Shown in pieces: positions 12,241 to 23,921 of a DNA stretch of 64,000 bases. Below the pieces are notes generated by a model that worked only from the letters and a program-made list of their open reading frames with translations, was not told where the DNA came from and made no database searches. A program made the position numbers and the translations under genes. Each line of letters opens with the position of its first letter. Within the stretch, counting starts at the first letter, position 1. The DNA comes from Paulinella micropora (taxonomy: Eukaryota > Cercozoa > Imbricatea > Euglyphida): the NCBI GenBank assembly GCA_009731375.1, contig BJOX01000224.1:331550-395549 (forward strand). Reading direction: 5' to 3'.

Positions 12241-12435
12241 AAGAGGAATAGTAATTAATAATAAGTCAGATGCAAGTCGACATATATATCATGAAATAAT
12301 AATAATAATATGTATGTATGTATGTATCGTCTGCCAATTGCTGAGCCAAAAGGCCATGTGCATCCAGTCCTCCATTCCATAAGGAAAGTCTCCACACCAA
12401 TCGGTGGAATAAAGGAAGTGACGGCATAGAACATT

Positions 12436-13099
12436 NNNNNNNNNNNNNNNNNNNNNNNNNNNNNNNNNNNNNNNNNNNNNNNNNNNNNNNNNNNNNNNNN
12501 NNNNNNNNNNNNNNNNNNNNNNNNNNNNNNNNNNNNNNNNNNNNNNNNNNNNNNNNNNNNNNNNNNNNNNNNNNNNNNNNNNNNNNNNNNNNNNNNNNNN
12601 NNNNNNNNNNNNNNNNNNNNNNNNNNNNNNNNNNNNNNNNNNNNNNNNNNNNNNNNNNNNNNNNNNNNNNNNNNNNNNNNNNNNNNNNNNNNNNNNNNNN
12701 NNNNNNNNNNNNNNNNNNNNNNNNNNNNNNNNNNNNNNNNNNNNNNNNNNNNNNNNNNNNNNNNNNNNNNNNNNNNNNNNNNNNNNNNNNNNNNNNNNNN
12801 NNNNNNNNNNNNNNNNNNNNNNNNNNNNNNNNNNNNNNNNNNNNNNNNNNNNNNNNNNNNNNNNNNNNNNNNNNNNNNNNNNNNNNNNNNNNNNNNNNNN
12901 NNNNNNNNNNNNNNNNNNNNNNNNNNNNNNNNNNNNNNNNNNNNNNNNNNNNNNNNNNNNNNNNNNNNNNNNNNNNNNNNNNNNNNNNNNNNNNNNNNNN
13001 NNNNNNNNNNNNNNNNNNNNNNNNNNNNNNNNNNNNNNNNNNNNNNNNNNNNNNNNNNNNNNNNNNNNNNNNNNNNNNNNNNNNNNNNNNNNNNNNNNN
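12436..13099. other. Assembly gap (664 N)
   Basis: The gap lies inside the LINE, between the end of the readable reverse transcriptase ORF and the 3' tail repeat. It probably hides the end of the coding region. The apparent read-through of the ORF across the Ns is not evidence that the frame is kept. Confidence 0.95.
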
Positions 13100-16000
13100 A
13101 GGGGACATGCCACTGACCAACTTGCTGCGGTACAACCGAAGGCGTTTGTTGCACCTGAGCAACCTTCTCCGAAGCAGATTATAATGCGCATCATCAAGGG
13201 CTACCCATCTTGGGAACTCCTTAGTTCCAAAGACTTGTCTTAGGATGACTCGCAGGCCATCAGTAAGATCGCTGCCTGCCTCTCGCTTGTCCCACATCAG
13301 TTGCTGCACCATCTTGACGTCCTGCTGAAGGGCCCACTTGTCCACAGTCGAACTCCAACCCTCGAGGTCCTTCTCTGAGCTATTTAGGAGCTCCTGAAGC
13401 CCTTGTTGTAGATCCATTGAGTCCCTGATAGCGCCTTCGGCCTCCGCAGTCCAGTCGGATTTGACTTGAGATGCGATGACAGGAAATCGCTTCTCCGGTA
13501 GAACACGCAGCCGTCCATAGAACTTCAGTTGCGCCGCCCGCCGCAAACGCTCCGCACTCAAAGAGCGCGCCAGAAAGAGTGTAATCCACTTGCTTGTCTT
13601 AGGGCTGATGCCGAGAATCATCCTCATGGGGCGCAGCATTGCTGCCTCCAGCTTGGTGAGCTGCGATACGGGGGCACGCCAGACATCGAAGGCGTACTTC
13701 AGCTTGGCCCCCACAAGTTGATTCCAGCACATGAGACGATACCTAGCTTGTATCTCACCTGCACACCACAAAGAGTACCAACCTGCGGTGGCGACTTCAG
13801 TGACACGCGTAGCCCGCAGGGCCTGCTCCTTCCACTTCAGGTCGTCGGTGATAACCACTCCCAGGTACTTGTACTGACTGGTGACACAAAGCTTCTGGCC
13901 GCGAAACCACACCACGGGCTCACCTCGCTCCCTGATACTTGGTCGTTTCGCCTTGCTCGACGTGTAAATGGGCATGATTTCCGTCTTGCCGGGCTTCAAG
14001 TTGACTTCCAGCCGGTAATCTTCCGCGAACTTGGCCACAACATTGACCATCTTCTGGAGCTCGGTGCGACTGTGAGCGATGAGGGCCACGTCGTCCGCGT
14101 ATAGAAGTGCCTTGATGTCGTTCAGCCGCTTCACATCCGTGATCTTGAGGGCACTCGCCAGCCGATCACACAGCTCATCCATAAAGACGTTGAAGAGTGT
14201 GGGAGAGAGAGGGGACCCCTGTTGGACGCCTACACCCTCCAGTACTTCGGGGGTGAGTGCTCCATCAACTAGCACTTGCGACGAAGTCTGCTCGTAGCAC
14301 CTGCGTAGCGTGCGCCAGAACTTGCCCCTTACACCCAGCTTCCAGAGCCTCTCAAATAGGCCATCTCTCCAAACAGACGGGAAAGCCTTGCGTAGATCGA
14401 CGAACAGGACATACGACTCCCGCTTCTGCTGCTGACGCCCCTTCAACCTCTGCCAAAGGGTAAAGACCTGATCCGTAGTGCGACGCCCCGGGCGGAAGCC
14501 TCCCTGCTCTGGACGTAGCTTATCCGGGCCATCCACGAAGAGCGTTAGACGAGTAGCTAATAAGGACAGATACAGCTTACCAAGGCAACTAATAATCGAG
14601 ATATCCCTCCAGTTGTCAGGATCCGTAGGATCCCCACCCTTGGGGATATTGACGATGATTCCCTTGCCCCAAGCTTTTGGAGTCCTCTCGGCTTCTCGAA
14701 TCCAGTTGAAGTACTGCGTTAAGTAGCCATTGATGTAGGCGCCGCCATACTTGAGCATCTCGTTCTTCACTTTGTCCTCGCCACAAGCTTTGTGGTTATT
14801 CAGGGCACGTTGCCTTGCAAGGACCTCCTCTTGCGTGAACGGCTTGTCCAGCTCTTCGCAAGTGTCTTCACCTACTTCGTGCTCCTTCATAGCCCGGGCC
14901 ACCTCATCTCTGAAGCGATCGTTCCAGTGGAACTGCCGCTTAGCTTCGGCTTCCTCCCACTCCAGCGAGCCTGCTTCTGCACAGCACTCCACCACAACAG
15001 CCGCACTTGCCGGATTTTCCCGTGGCTTCACCGAATTTTTCCGAAATTCCTCCCACCGAGCGACCTTTTCCGGCAGCGTACACGCCAGTGAGCCATCCTC
15101 CCTTTGCACCGGCGCGGAGACCTTCGTTCTGCGTGCCCCGCCAAGCCGCTTCGCGAGTAGCCAAAAGCGCTTTGAGGATTGCTCGCGTTGACATTTGACC
15201 GCTTCTTCCTGCACTTGCTTGAAGGAGGCGGACTTCTTGGCCCGAGTTGCCTTCCGAATTTGCTTGCGGAGCCGTAGCCAATTCAGACGGGCTTCCGCAT
15301 TCGATTCATCCCTCCTGTATGCTGCGTAGGCCTCCCGGCGCTGCTGAATGAGCTCCTTTAGCTCCCCGTCGAACCAATTGTTGGTGAAACGGGGTCGTAT
15401 ACATCTGGAGCCAAGGACCCGGTGCGCCGCCATTCGGAAGGACTGCGCCACTCGCTCGGTGACGTCATCTACCACCCGTTGGCTGTCGGCACCACCCGAT
15501 AGGTCAAGCTCAGGCAGCTGATGCACTCCAAGCTTCTGTAGGCAATGCTGGAATACGTCATCGAACTTGTCGCGTAGATAATCCAGCGCTTGCTTCGCAG
15601 CGTGATCATTACCCGAGACACCAGCACCAATAAGCTTATCAACACGAAAGGACCTGTAAGGTTTCGCAGCCCGCTTTGGCCGGCGCTGGCCGCTCCACGT
15701 CAGTTCGGCCCATACTGCCTTGTGGTCCGTATCAAGATCATCTTCGCATACTCCGAACTTTGCTCCAGATGCCAAGCCAGGCGACGCGCAGATGTAATCG
15801 AGGAGGTGCTTGCCTGTGCCCATGCCGCGCTGCTCACGCCGGGACCACCAGTAGGACCCTTCCACTGGGCACGAGAAGCCGCTCAGATTTCGCAGGCCCG
15901 TAGCGACGAGGACAGCCGCGAGTCTCTTGCCGTTCTCCGAACGTACCGGTGCTCCCTTATCATCGACCTCCCCGTGCTGACCGACGATGCCCTCCTCTTT

Positions 16001-17428
16001 TCGGCTGCATGCCGGCCCGAGCTTCGCGTTGGCATCCGCCACCGTGACCACAAGACCTTTGGCTCCAAAAAAAGCTATAGCTGCCTGCCAGGCCGCATAC
16101 GCCTCTGACGACTCTTCTTCCTGCGTTTCCTGGGGAAAGTAGCCGTTGCCCACATAGATATCCTGAGCGCCGGTAACACCCGAGGCGATACGCAGCCACA
16201 CTTGCTGCCGGTGGTCGACGGGGGCTGACACCAGGTTGCAATACGGACCAAGGAAGTTAGCCACCGCGAATAGAACCCCACCCTTGCAGCGATTTTTCTC
16301 GCTGACCTCCGCAGGTTTTCCAAAAATCCGGAATCCATCCAGGCTGCATTTGGAAAGTTGCTTCTTGCCCATGCGGTGCTCCTGAGCCCCGATGACTAGC
16401 CAGCCCTCGTGCTTGTAGAATGATGCCCATTCCGCCGTGCCTACGTTGTCGTATCCCGTTTTACCCTGCCAGTTGTGACTCGCGACGAGTAGCTTGAAGC
16501 CGGTATCGAACTGCTTGGAGCGGTGCTTCTTGGCTCGTTTCCGGACCCGACGGCCGCGCTTGGCTTCCGCCCTCGTGCTGCCCCCCTCTGCAGGTGCTTG
16601 CGCAGGTTGGTCCCCCACTGCACTGGCCGCCGAATGCAGGGGCACCACATGCACATCAGCACACTCAGACACACACTTAGGTGCATCGGCAGCCAATTCC
16701 GAAGACACCACCTGCACATCATCGACACATTCTTCATGCAGAGGCAAGACGCGATATCCCGTCGCAGCTTCCTCCTTCCGGACCGCCGCTTCCCCACGCA
16801 GATGGATGCGAATAAGCCTTCGGACACGTTCCCTGTCCCTGAACCTGCGCCCAAGGGCCACATTGACCCCTCTGCCGAAGAATTTGAGATGTTTGAGTTG
16901 CTGCAACGCCGTCTGCCTGCTGTCATCGTCCTCGTAGACCAGCTCCAGGTGACGAGACATTCGCTGGCCTTGCCACTCCATTACCGGGACCACCAGACCA
17001 AGACCGCTCATTTTGGAGGCGATCTCCTGTAGATTGGCGCGTTCTGAGAGCCCCCAGACAATCAGATTACGCCCGTCCTTGTCGTACCGATCTACCCGCC
17101 GGTACCGTCGAGGCGGCGGTGCCATCTGCCATATAGCGCCGCTCGCCTTATGTTGAAGCGCCGACCCGTGTGCCAGGTTTGGGGAGGAAGGATGAGGCGC
17201 AGCTAAGATAGCCTCTCCACGTGGTTCAGGAATTCCGTCATATACGCGAGCCCTCATCCTCCCATCCTGGGACATCGGGCCAGAGCCCGTCGAAGAGGCA
17301 TTCCCACGGGGATTGTCCAGGTCTTCGGCGATTCTACCTTGTCCCATAAGGGCCACAGTGGTAGCTCCGTGCTTCGCGTATTTGTAATCCATTGAGAGTA
17401 GTAGACGGCCAATGTCGCTGGCCATCAC
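13100..17428 (-). CDS. LINE polyprotein: APE-type endonuclease and reverse transcriptase
   Basis: One uninterrupted frame of about 1,443 residues before the gap. Residues 1-290 are a variable N-terminal region with no CCHC knuckle seen. Residues ~285-306 are strongly basic (GRRVRKRAKKHRSK). Residues ~310-570 form an exonuclease-endonuclease-phosphatase fold: HNWQGK, AQEHR, VADANAKLG, a YICAS block and the closing DTDHKAVWAEL, matching LINE nicking endonucleases. Reverse transcriptase follows at ~850-1150, with NIPKGGDPTDPDNWRDIS, FRPGRRTTDQ, FVDLRKAFPSV, VQQGSPLSP and the catalytic YADD at 1110-1113. The rest, to the gap, is a helical C-terminal domain. The ATG at 17428 is the first in frame; ATGs at residues 2 and 13 are alternatives. 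An ORF of this length without a break suggests recent activity. Confidence 0.88.
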
Positions 17429-17860
17429 CGCCGCGCCTCTTTACGCCGAGGAAAGCGCCCGTCCATGCAAATAGCATCGGCGGTATCTGCAACACACACT
17501 ACACGCATTTCCGCCGGTGTCACTGGACGCTGCCGCGTCGCTTCGTGCCCTTCGGCGCCCGCCAGCACCCCCAGCGTCGCCAGAACCTGCCTCACGCACT
17601 ACACACACTCTCCATCGCATCGCCAACGCCTCTACTCTCATGCCTTATGGACTTTCAGCTGCTCCTAACAATACACATCATGAGGTACGGGTGTCCCCGA
17701 GTGGAGCCAGATCGGACGGCGTGCCGCTGAAACTCCTTCCCCCACGTGGGTATAGAAGGCGCGAACCTAGCGGTACCTATAGGGTCTTACAGACAAGTAT
17801 AGTAATCCCAGCCGAAGCTGCTCAGTTAGAAATGCAACGGTGGAGGGTGTGAATGCATGG

Positions 17861-18416
17861 GGCAAGGCACGGCAACGCAGCAAGGCACTGGCAAGGCATT
17901 GGGACCGACTGAAGCCCCTCTCCAACGTGCGCTCATCATGTGTTCCAGTTAGGCAACCCCGAAGAAGCGAAGATAGGGAGGAGACAAAACCCAGATAGGA
18001 TGAAGATAGGATTAACATGAAGCCGAAATGGAGCCGAGTTGGAACAGGTCAACTCAGCCCCATCTCGGCTCAATGTGAATCCTATCTTCAACCCATCTCG
18101 GTACTGTTTCCTCCGAATGCTCACCTCAACAAGATCACCAAACCGGAACTGGAAGCCCCCAGGCATTTACTCGGCAGGAAATTCGGCGAAAATGGGCTAA
18201 CCAGGAAACCAGACCCAAACCAACAGCCAAGAAAAACGAGCCAACCAACAATCCAACAGACAACCCCACAACCTGCCTGGCCGAACCCCTACCGAGTAAA
18301 TGCCCAGTTGAGAGTTGCGCATATCCCGGTGACCGCCCTCCCCAAGCGGTCACCTTCGTGGGGAGAGGCCCAACCACCTCCTCTTCCCATGGAGTGCCAT
18401 CTTGTGCACCCCTCCA

Positions 18417-18418
<2 letters not shown>
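17861..18418. other. No supported gene; sequence with a local inverted repeat
   Basis: Unique GC-balanced sequence. AGCCGAAATGGAGCCGAG near 18021 and CTCGGCTCAATG near 18064 are an imperfect inverted pair. A 166-residue plus frame (from 18017) and an overlapping minus frame are open, but neither has recognisable features and both run into an (AAT)n tract. Confidence 0.5.
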
Positions 18419-18505
<87 letters not shown>

Positions 18506-18741
18506 GAGAGCGACTAGAACAGTGGGCATTTGCAGAAAAGGATTTAGTGGCAGGTGCTACATAGATATATAGATAAATAGATAGATAGATAGATAGATAG
18601 ATAGAGAGATAGATAGATAGATAGATAGATATATAGATAGACACACTCCATACATCGCTATTTCCTTCGGGTAAATTGCTGTCCGCGGTAGGTTTCACGC
18701 ATTGTGAGATCTTCCACGCATCAATAGAGATAGATAGATAT

Positions 18742-18778
<37 letters not shown>

Positions 18779-19071
18779 CAGATAGATAGATAGATAGATA
18801 AATGAGATGTCGCAAAGGAATGTAGTCCTTGCAAAGGAACGCAGTTTCACATCAAACAGTAATTTGTGTACTGTGCATGTGTCCGGGATGGGAATCACGG
18901 GTAGACTGTGTTCTGGAAAAAGGCAATTTAGGAATGGAGAGTGGGGAGGATAAGGAAGAAGAGAAAGAAAAGGAAGCCGTTAGTCCAAGTGTTTTGAGCA
19001 CCGTAAGCTTGCGCAACTAGAACTGTGGGCATTTGCAGAAAAGGATTTAGTGGCAGGTGCTACATAGATAT

Positions 19072-19136
<65 letters not shown>

Positions 19137-19222
19137 CACACTCCATACATCGCTGTTTCCTTCGGGTAAATTGCTGTCCGCGGTAGGTTTCACGCATTGT
19201 GAGATCTTCCACGCATCAATAG

Positions 19223-19269
<47 letters not shown>

Positions 19270-19304
19270 CAGATAGATAGACAGATAGATAAATAGATAG
19301 ATAA

Positions 19305-19353
<49 letters not shown>

Positions 19354-19451
19354 CACACTCCATACATCGCTGTTTCTCTCGGGTAAATTGCTGCCCGCGG
19401 TAGCTTTCACGCATTGTGAGATCTTCCACGCATCAATAGAGATAGATAGAC

Positions 19452-19528
<77 letters not shown>

Positions 19529-19565
19529 TAGATAGATAGACAGATAGATAGATAGATAGACAGTG
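18419..19565. repeat. Three (GATA)n-separated copies of a 95-bp unit
   Basis: An (AAT)n tract (18419-18505) is followed by a composite repeat. The unit ACACACTCCATACATCGCT...TTCCACGCATCAATAGAGA appears at about 18642-18728, 19136-19222 and 19353-19441, each between GATA tracts. A second unit, GTGGGCATTTGCAGAAAAGG...GGTGCTACATAGATA, appears at 18517 and 19025. Between them, 18800-19017 is unique and holds a weak 63-residue frame. Confidence 0.85.
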
Positions 19566-19578
19566 ACAGGTGCTCCCT

Positions 19579-19650
<72 letters not shown>

Positions 19651-19653
<3 letters not shown>

Positions 19654-19822
19654 TATCTCCTGCCAATTGCTGAGCCAAAAGGCCATCTGCATCCAGTCCT
19701 CCATTCCATAAGGAAAGTCTCCACACCAATCGGTGGAATAAAGGAAGTGACGGCATAGAACATTACTCTAGGAGCTTTATACCAATCAGCCCATGGAAAG
19801 GACCGATGGCCTATGTACTCCC

Positions 19823-19824
<2 letters not shown>
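19651..19824 (-). mobile_element. LINE 3'-end fragment, 5'-truncated
   Basis: The stretch copies the LINE tail seen at 12327-12435 almost exactly (GCCAATTGCTGAGCC, CCATTCCATAAGGAAAGTCT, CACCAATCGGTGG) and extends about 65 bp further 5' (to TACTCCCTAATAAT). That shows part of what the gap hides in the long copy. (AAT)n tracts flank both ends. Confidence 0.75.
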
Positions 19825-19886
<62 letters not shown>

Positions 19887-19909
19887 GATAACAATAAAAT
19901 TTGTGGCTG

Positions 19910-20165
19910 AATGCTAGTGATGATCACTAATATACTAGTGATGGTCACTGCTATAATAATGATGATCACTACAATATTACTGTTCATCACTAACGGATAA
20001 GTGATGGTTACTAAGCATTAATGACGAGCAGTTGGTGACGGTCACTTAGAGGTTAGTGATGGTCACTTAGAGGTTAGTGATGTTCACTTAGAGGTCAGTG
20101 ATGGTCACTTAGAGGGTAGTGATGGTCACTTAGAAGTTAGTGATGATCACTTAATGCATAGCGGT
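19910..20165. repeat. AGTGAT array
   Basis: Irregular copies at first, then five tandem GGTTAGTGATGGTCACTTA units and the GATCACTTAATGCATAGC exit sequence shared with two other arrays. Confidence 0.88.
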
Positions 20166-20229
20166 AGGCCAAGTACAAAGAAAGCAGAAATGATCGCCAG
20201 GAAATGATCGTCAGGACAGGTTGACAGGT

Positions 20230-20765
20230 TGGTAGCACTTTCTTTGATAACTAATTACTTTGTAGTGGCTATCACTACATGGTTAGTAATGATCACTACA
20301 TGTTTAGTGACTTCCCGATAGCCGAAAGCAAAAAACCTTCTAAGGTTTTTTTGCTTTCTGCTATCGGGAAGTCACAAAAAATGTAGTGATCATCACTAAC
20401 CATGTAGTGATAGCCACTACAAAGTAATTAGTGATCATCACTAAGCGTGTAGTTGTAATCACTAATTTTTGTGTAGTGATGAGTACTATGACTGTAGTGA
20501 CAGTCACTAAAGTAATTATTTTGGCGATCCAATGGTAGCTATAGCACTTTCTAGTCTCAGCCATCGCCAAAATAATTACTTTAGTGACTATCACTACATT
20601 CAAAGTACTCATCACTACACAAAAATTAGTGATTACAATTACACACTTAGTGATAATCACTAATTACTGTGTAGTGGCTATCACTACATGATTAGTGATG
20701 ATCACTACATTTCCCATAGCAGAAAGCAAAAAGCCTTAGGTTTTTTTGCTGAAGTCACTGTTACC
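20230..20765. repeat. Nested fold-back palindromes built from AGTGAT motifs
   Basis: Two long inverted repeats lie side by side. The first is centred near 20338: arms of about 90-100 bp include CTTCCCGATAGC...GAAAGCAAAAAACCTT and its complement, followed outward by matching AGTGAT motifs. The second is centred near 20550, with arms containing AAAGTAATTATTTTGGCGAT and, further out, GTGATTACAATTACAC. A third partial copy of the first arm occurs at 20660-20755. As single strands they would form long, nearly perfect hairpins. No ORF is present, so this resembles a non-autonomous fold-back element. Confidence 0.8.
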
Positions 20766-21558
20766 AGCCAAGTATAGTGATGAGCACTATATCAGACTGA
20801 GCACTTTAACGACCGGCCAAAATCACTACCGTTGAAATTATACTGTTTTTGACCGGCTCGTTAGATTCTCCTTTGCACGACGTTTCGACTTCACTAACTA
20901 GTTTTCGATTCCGTTCAGAAATGACTTCAAACGATTAATTCAAAGTTTTTCCAGCGATTGCCCTTTTCCCCCTCTCTATTACCTTTTCCCCCATTTTCCC
21001 GTGAACTCACATGAGACGGTAAATTTGTGGACAAGGAAATTTGACGGACTGAAAAAAGACGGATAGACCGGACCAGGACAAGAAATATCACCGTATTCAG
21101 TCTTAGTGCGACTTTGAATCCACAACTATTCACGAACACTTTAACTTTATTTTGACTTGAGCGCACTTCTTCAAGTACTCTATATGTTTTCAAGACTGCG
21201 CATGCAAACCAACACACAATATACGTTCATCTATGTTCGTACGTTGCAACCAAGTCTGCAAACAAGTAGAAATTTATGTGAATAAATGAAGTGACCTCTC
21301 AAATATTTACTGATATTTCACCTACTCTCAGGAGTTAGTTCTTTTTGCGGCCATAGAGACTTTTATTAAGAGTTCGTTGTGTAATTATCCCTTGGGGTTG
21401 TATCCAAACTCACAATTCAAATTTTCCTTTCAAGTGGAAACTGCACACACGAGTTTGTGTGCTCTGTGCACAGATCGATTTGAAAGCACCTCCTACAAAG
21501 AAGGTACTACGTACTACTCAACGAACGTAGGAGATCAGAGGTTATCAACAAACCACTT
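20766..21558. other. No supported gene
   Basis: Unique sequence without simple repeats after 20830. A minus-strand frame (21217-20927, 96 residues) is open but has no recognisable features. It could be the promoter side of the coding tract that starts near 21.56 kb. Confidence 0.5.
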
Positions 21559-22707
21559 ATGCTAGACAGATCGTTCACCTGTCTTTGCATTTTTGTGTTG
21601 CCTCTCGGCTCTTCTACACTCTATGTATCCAACCAACACAGTATGTGTTTGGGTTTGTTTGTGCTAGGGTCACCCCCCTATCACTCAGCAAGAATCATCT
21701 TCTCTGCTGCCCCTCGTGCTCTACAAGTGTACCTACACTACCTGGCTTACTCTTGGACACCTACCATGTTCGCCAACTCGCGCCACGACGATTTTCCGTC
21801 ACGTCTTCAGGAGCACACGAGGAAATTTCTGGATCCGCTTACCATCCTGGGACGATACCATGGTCTTCTGCCCTCCAAGGAGAAATTTCTGCAGGGAGTT
21901 GAAGAAGGGAAACCAACCCTCCTCATTACGGACCTCTCGTGGACTCAACGAACGCAGTTCAGAGACGAGCTCTTCACCAACTACTCTGGTGAATACAGGA
22001 ATGTTATCCTTAACACAGGGAAAGATAAGCAAACTGATTTGCTATATTTACCAATGGTATTGACAGCTTCCCTCAAGCTGATGTGTAATGCAAATCTAGC
22101 AGTCCACGACACCCACCAGGGATAGTATTACCATGGATCTACCAGCACTGCAATTCAACATGAAGCTCTCTGGAATCAAGGGGGTACTCTCATTCCTCTG
22201 GAGGAATTTGTAAACTATCCATTGATTTTGACTTCCATGTTTGAAACACCTGGATCACTTTCGGAACTGGCATTTCCAACTCCTACAAGTACTCCTGCTA
22301 CCGTGCCCACATCAGCCTTGACTGGTACGACTCCAGCCATGACCTTGGGAACTAGTTTTCTGGGACCTGCATCGCCGACTCATCCATCGACGAGCACCAC
22401 CACCCCAACTACACCATCACCTGCTGTAACATCGTCCCCTGTAGCTACTTCAACGAGCACATTGAGTTCGTCATCGCCGAGTTCAACTTTGAGTTCGTCG
22501 AATAGCTCCGCACCTACCAAGACGACAGTGACTTCAACTTCGACAACGACCCCTTCGACTGCAATGGACATCCCACGCCCTCAGACGACGGCATCATCAC
22601 CGCTGGCTGGCAACGGCAGTGAGCCCCTTTCGCCATCGTCATCGTCTACAGGAAGTGTTTGCGTTCGACTACCCTTACAGGTATACCGTCTCGCACATCG
22701 CTCATGA
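21559..22707 (+). pseudogene. Hypothetical protein, first part of the 21.5-29 kb coding tract
   Basis: A single frame is open from 21559 to 22707 apart from one TAG at 22123-22125. An ATG at 21766 (MFANSRHDDF) is the likeliest start. The first ~120 residues look globular (RKFLDPLTILGRYHGLLPS, TLLITDLSWTQRTQF). After the TAG the frame continues naturally (ALWNQGGTLIPLEEFVNYP) and then becomes a Ser/Thr/Pro-rich, mucin-like stretch of over 100 residues. No family is recognised. Sensible reading moves to another frame near 22680, so either a frameshift or an intron follows. The TAG could be a CAG-to-TAG change, but no comparison copy is available to prove it. Confidence 0.4.
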
Positions 22708-23921
22708 CGACTCGAACTCTGTCCCTCTTCGCGCCGTCCTACCCGGTGACTGTGCCGACCACTGACTCTGCACCTCAAACTGGCAAACTTGTATTTAGTC
22801 TCCCTAGTCGTGAGCATGACGCGTGCAACAGCACCATCGACATGGTACAAAAGTGGGAAGATCAACCTGCAGTGGCCCTCATGCATGCTTACTGGGCTCA
22901 CTACACTCGAGCTACCGACGAAGGCACCCAGACTGGACGTGTCATGCACACGACTAAGGAAATGGTGTATGTCAAAGTAGATCATTCCGATCCACTGCAG
23001 GCCACGACCGCGCAGGTGAAACACAGACAGGCAGCGATACTTCATGCATCAGGTGTCACATTTCCCCGCGACTTCGCTGACCTTCTGCCCTGGACCAGCT
23101 CCCTCGACCTCCACGTCATGGACGATCATTAGCCCTTTTTGGAAAGCACTACGCAGCCCTCGTCGACCGCCACTTGTGAGTGGCCTCGTGAACGCTTTTC
23201 TGTTCCGGCACGTTCTGTTTCCTCCCGCGACTCAATTGCTAAGGTCGATACCCGCCAGAAGAACAGAACGTACAAGGCACAACAGGAGCTCAACCGCCCT
23301 TCCTGTCAGAAGAGCAGAGCCGACTCCATGTCTATGACCCCACCGGCTACATCACCGGATTGTGGACGCCTCAACAAGCGTACCAAGACTGGCAAGCCGC
23401 TTCCGACTACGAAGACGACGGTGACACGCCCGCCCCTCACCAGCGCGAACGTGATCTCCACTCTTCAGAAGAGGTCCTTGATGGCTACGACCGCCACTAA
23501 GTCCGCTCCGACTTCATTCAGGCGTCTACCCTTCACCGGAGTTCCATGTGCCTACTGCAAGGAACACAACCAGCTCCTCAAGCGAGATCAGACCCCGAAG
23601 CACTCGTTCGACCAATGCAGGCTTCGACAGCTACGTTGTCAAGACGGAGGCCAACTTTACAACTGGCAGCCATCCCCGGCCACCACGCGTAATCCACCTC
23701 GGACTCCTCACATGACAACGCGCTCAACACCCCGGCCAACACTGCGTCCAATTTGCATCCACACGACCCCAACAGTCGTCTGTGGCAGCATCTACGTACG
23801 TCAATCTCTCCAGATGGCATCCTCGGATAAAGATCGCATCGGCAAACCGCATGTGTTTTGGACTCTGCATGCAATTGCAAGGGCGTGGCCCTCCTCGAGT
23901 GGGTACTACACCATGGACTAG
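22659..23921 (+). pseudogene. Hypothetical protein with a zinc-knuckle-like motif
   Basis: The frame continues the tract one frame on and is open except for a TAG at 23130-23132. Its first part reads as an ordinary folded protein (DMVQKWEDQPAVALMHAYWA, KEMVYVKVDHSDPL). The second part is basic and Ser/Thr-rich and contains CAYCKEHNQLLKRD followed by H and C eleven and fifteen residues on, a C-x2-C...H...C arrangement like a retroviral-type zinc knuckle. This hints at a Gag-like nucleic-acid-binding role, but no other Gag feature is clear. The overlap with the next frame (23858) marks another break. Confidence 0.35.

Larger units (their letters stand above)
12310..17860 (-). mobile_element. 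LINE (non-LTR retrotransposon), nearly complete
   Basis: A minus-strand element with a long single ORF (17428 to the gap), a GC-rich 5' leader up to about 17860, and a 3' tail after the N gap (12435-12327) containing CACCGATTGGTGTGGAGAC and GGATGCACATGGCCTTTTGG. That tail recurs alone at 19651-19824 (same orientation) and 41761-41920 (opposite orientation), as expected for 5'-truncated copies. The tail ends in simple repeats, not poly-A. No target-site duplication could be identified. The N gap at 12436-13099 hides the end of the ORF. Confidence 0.8.

Noticed and set aside
13529-17032. Plus-strand frames inside the LINE
   Set aside because: They are antisense shadows of the GC-rich reverse-transcriptase frame.
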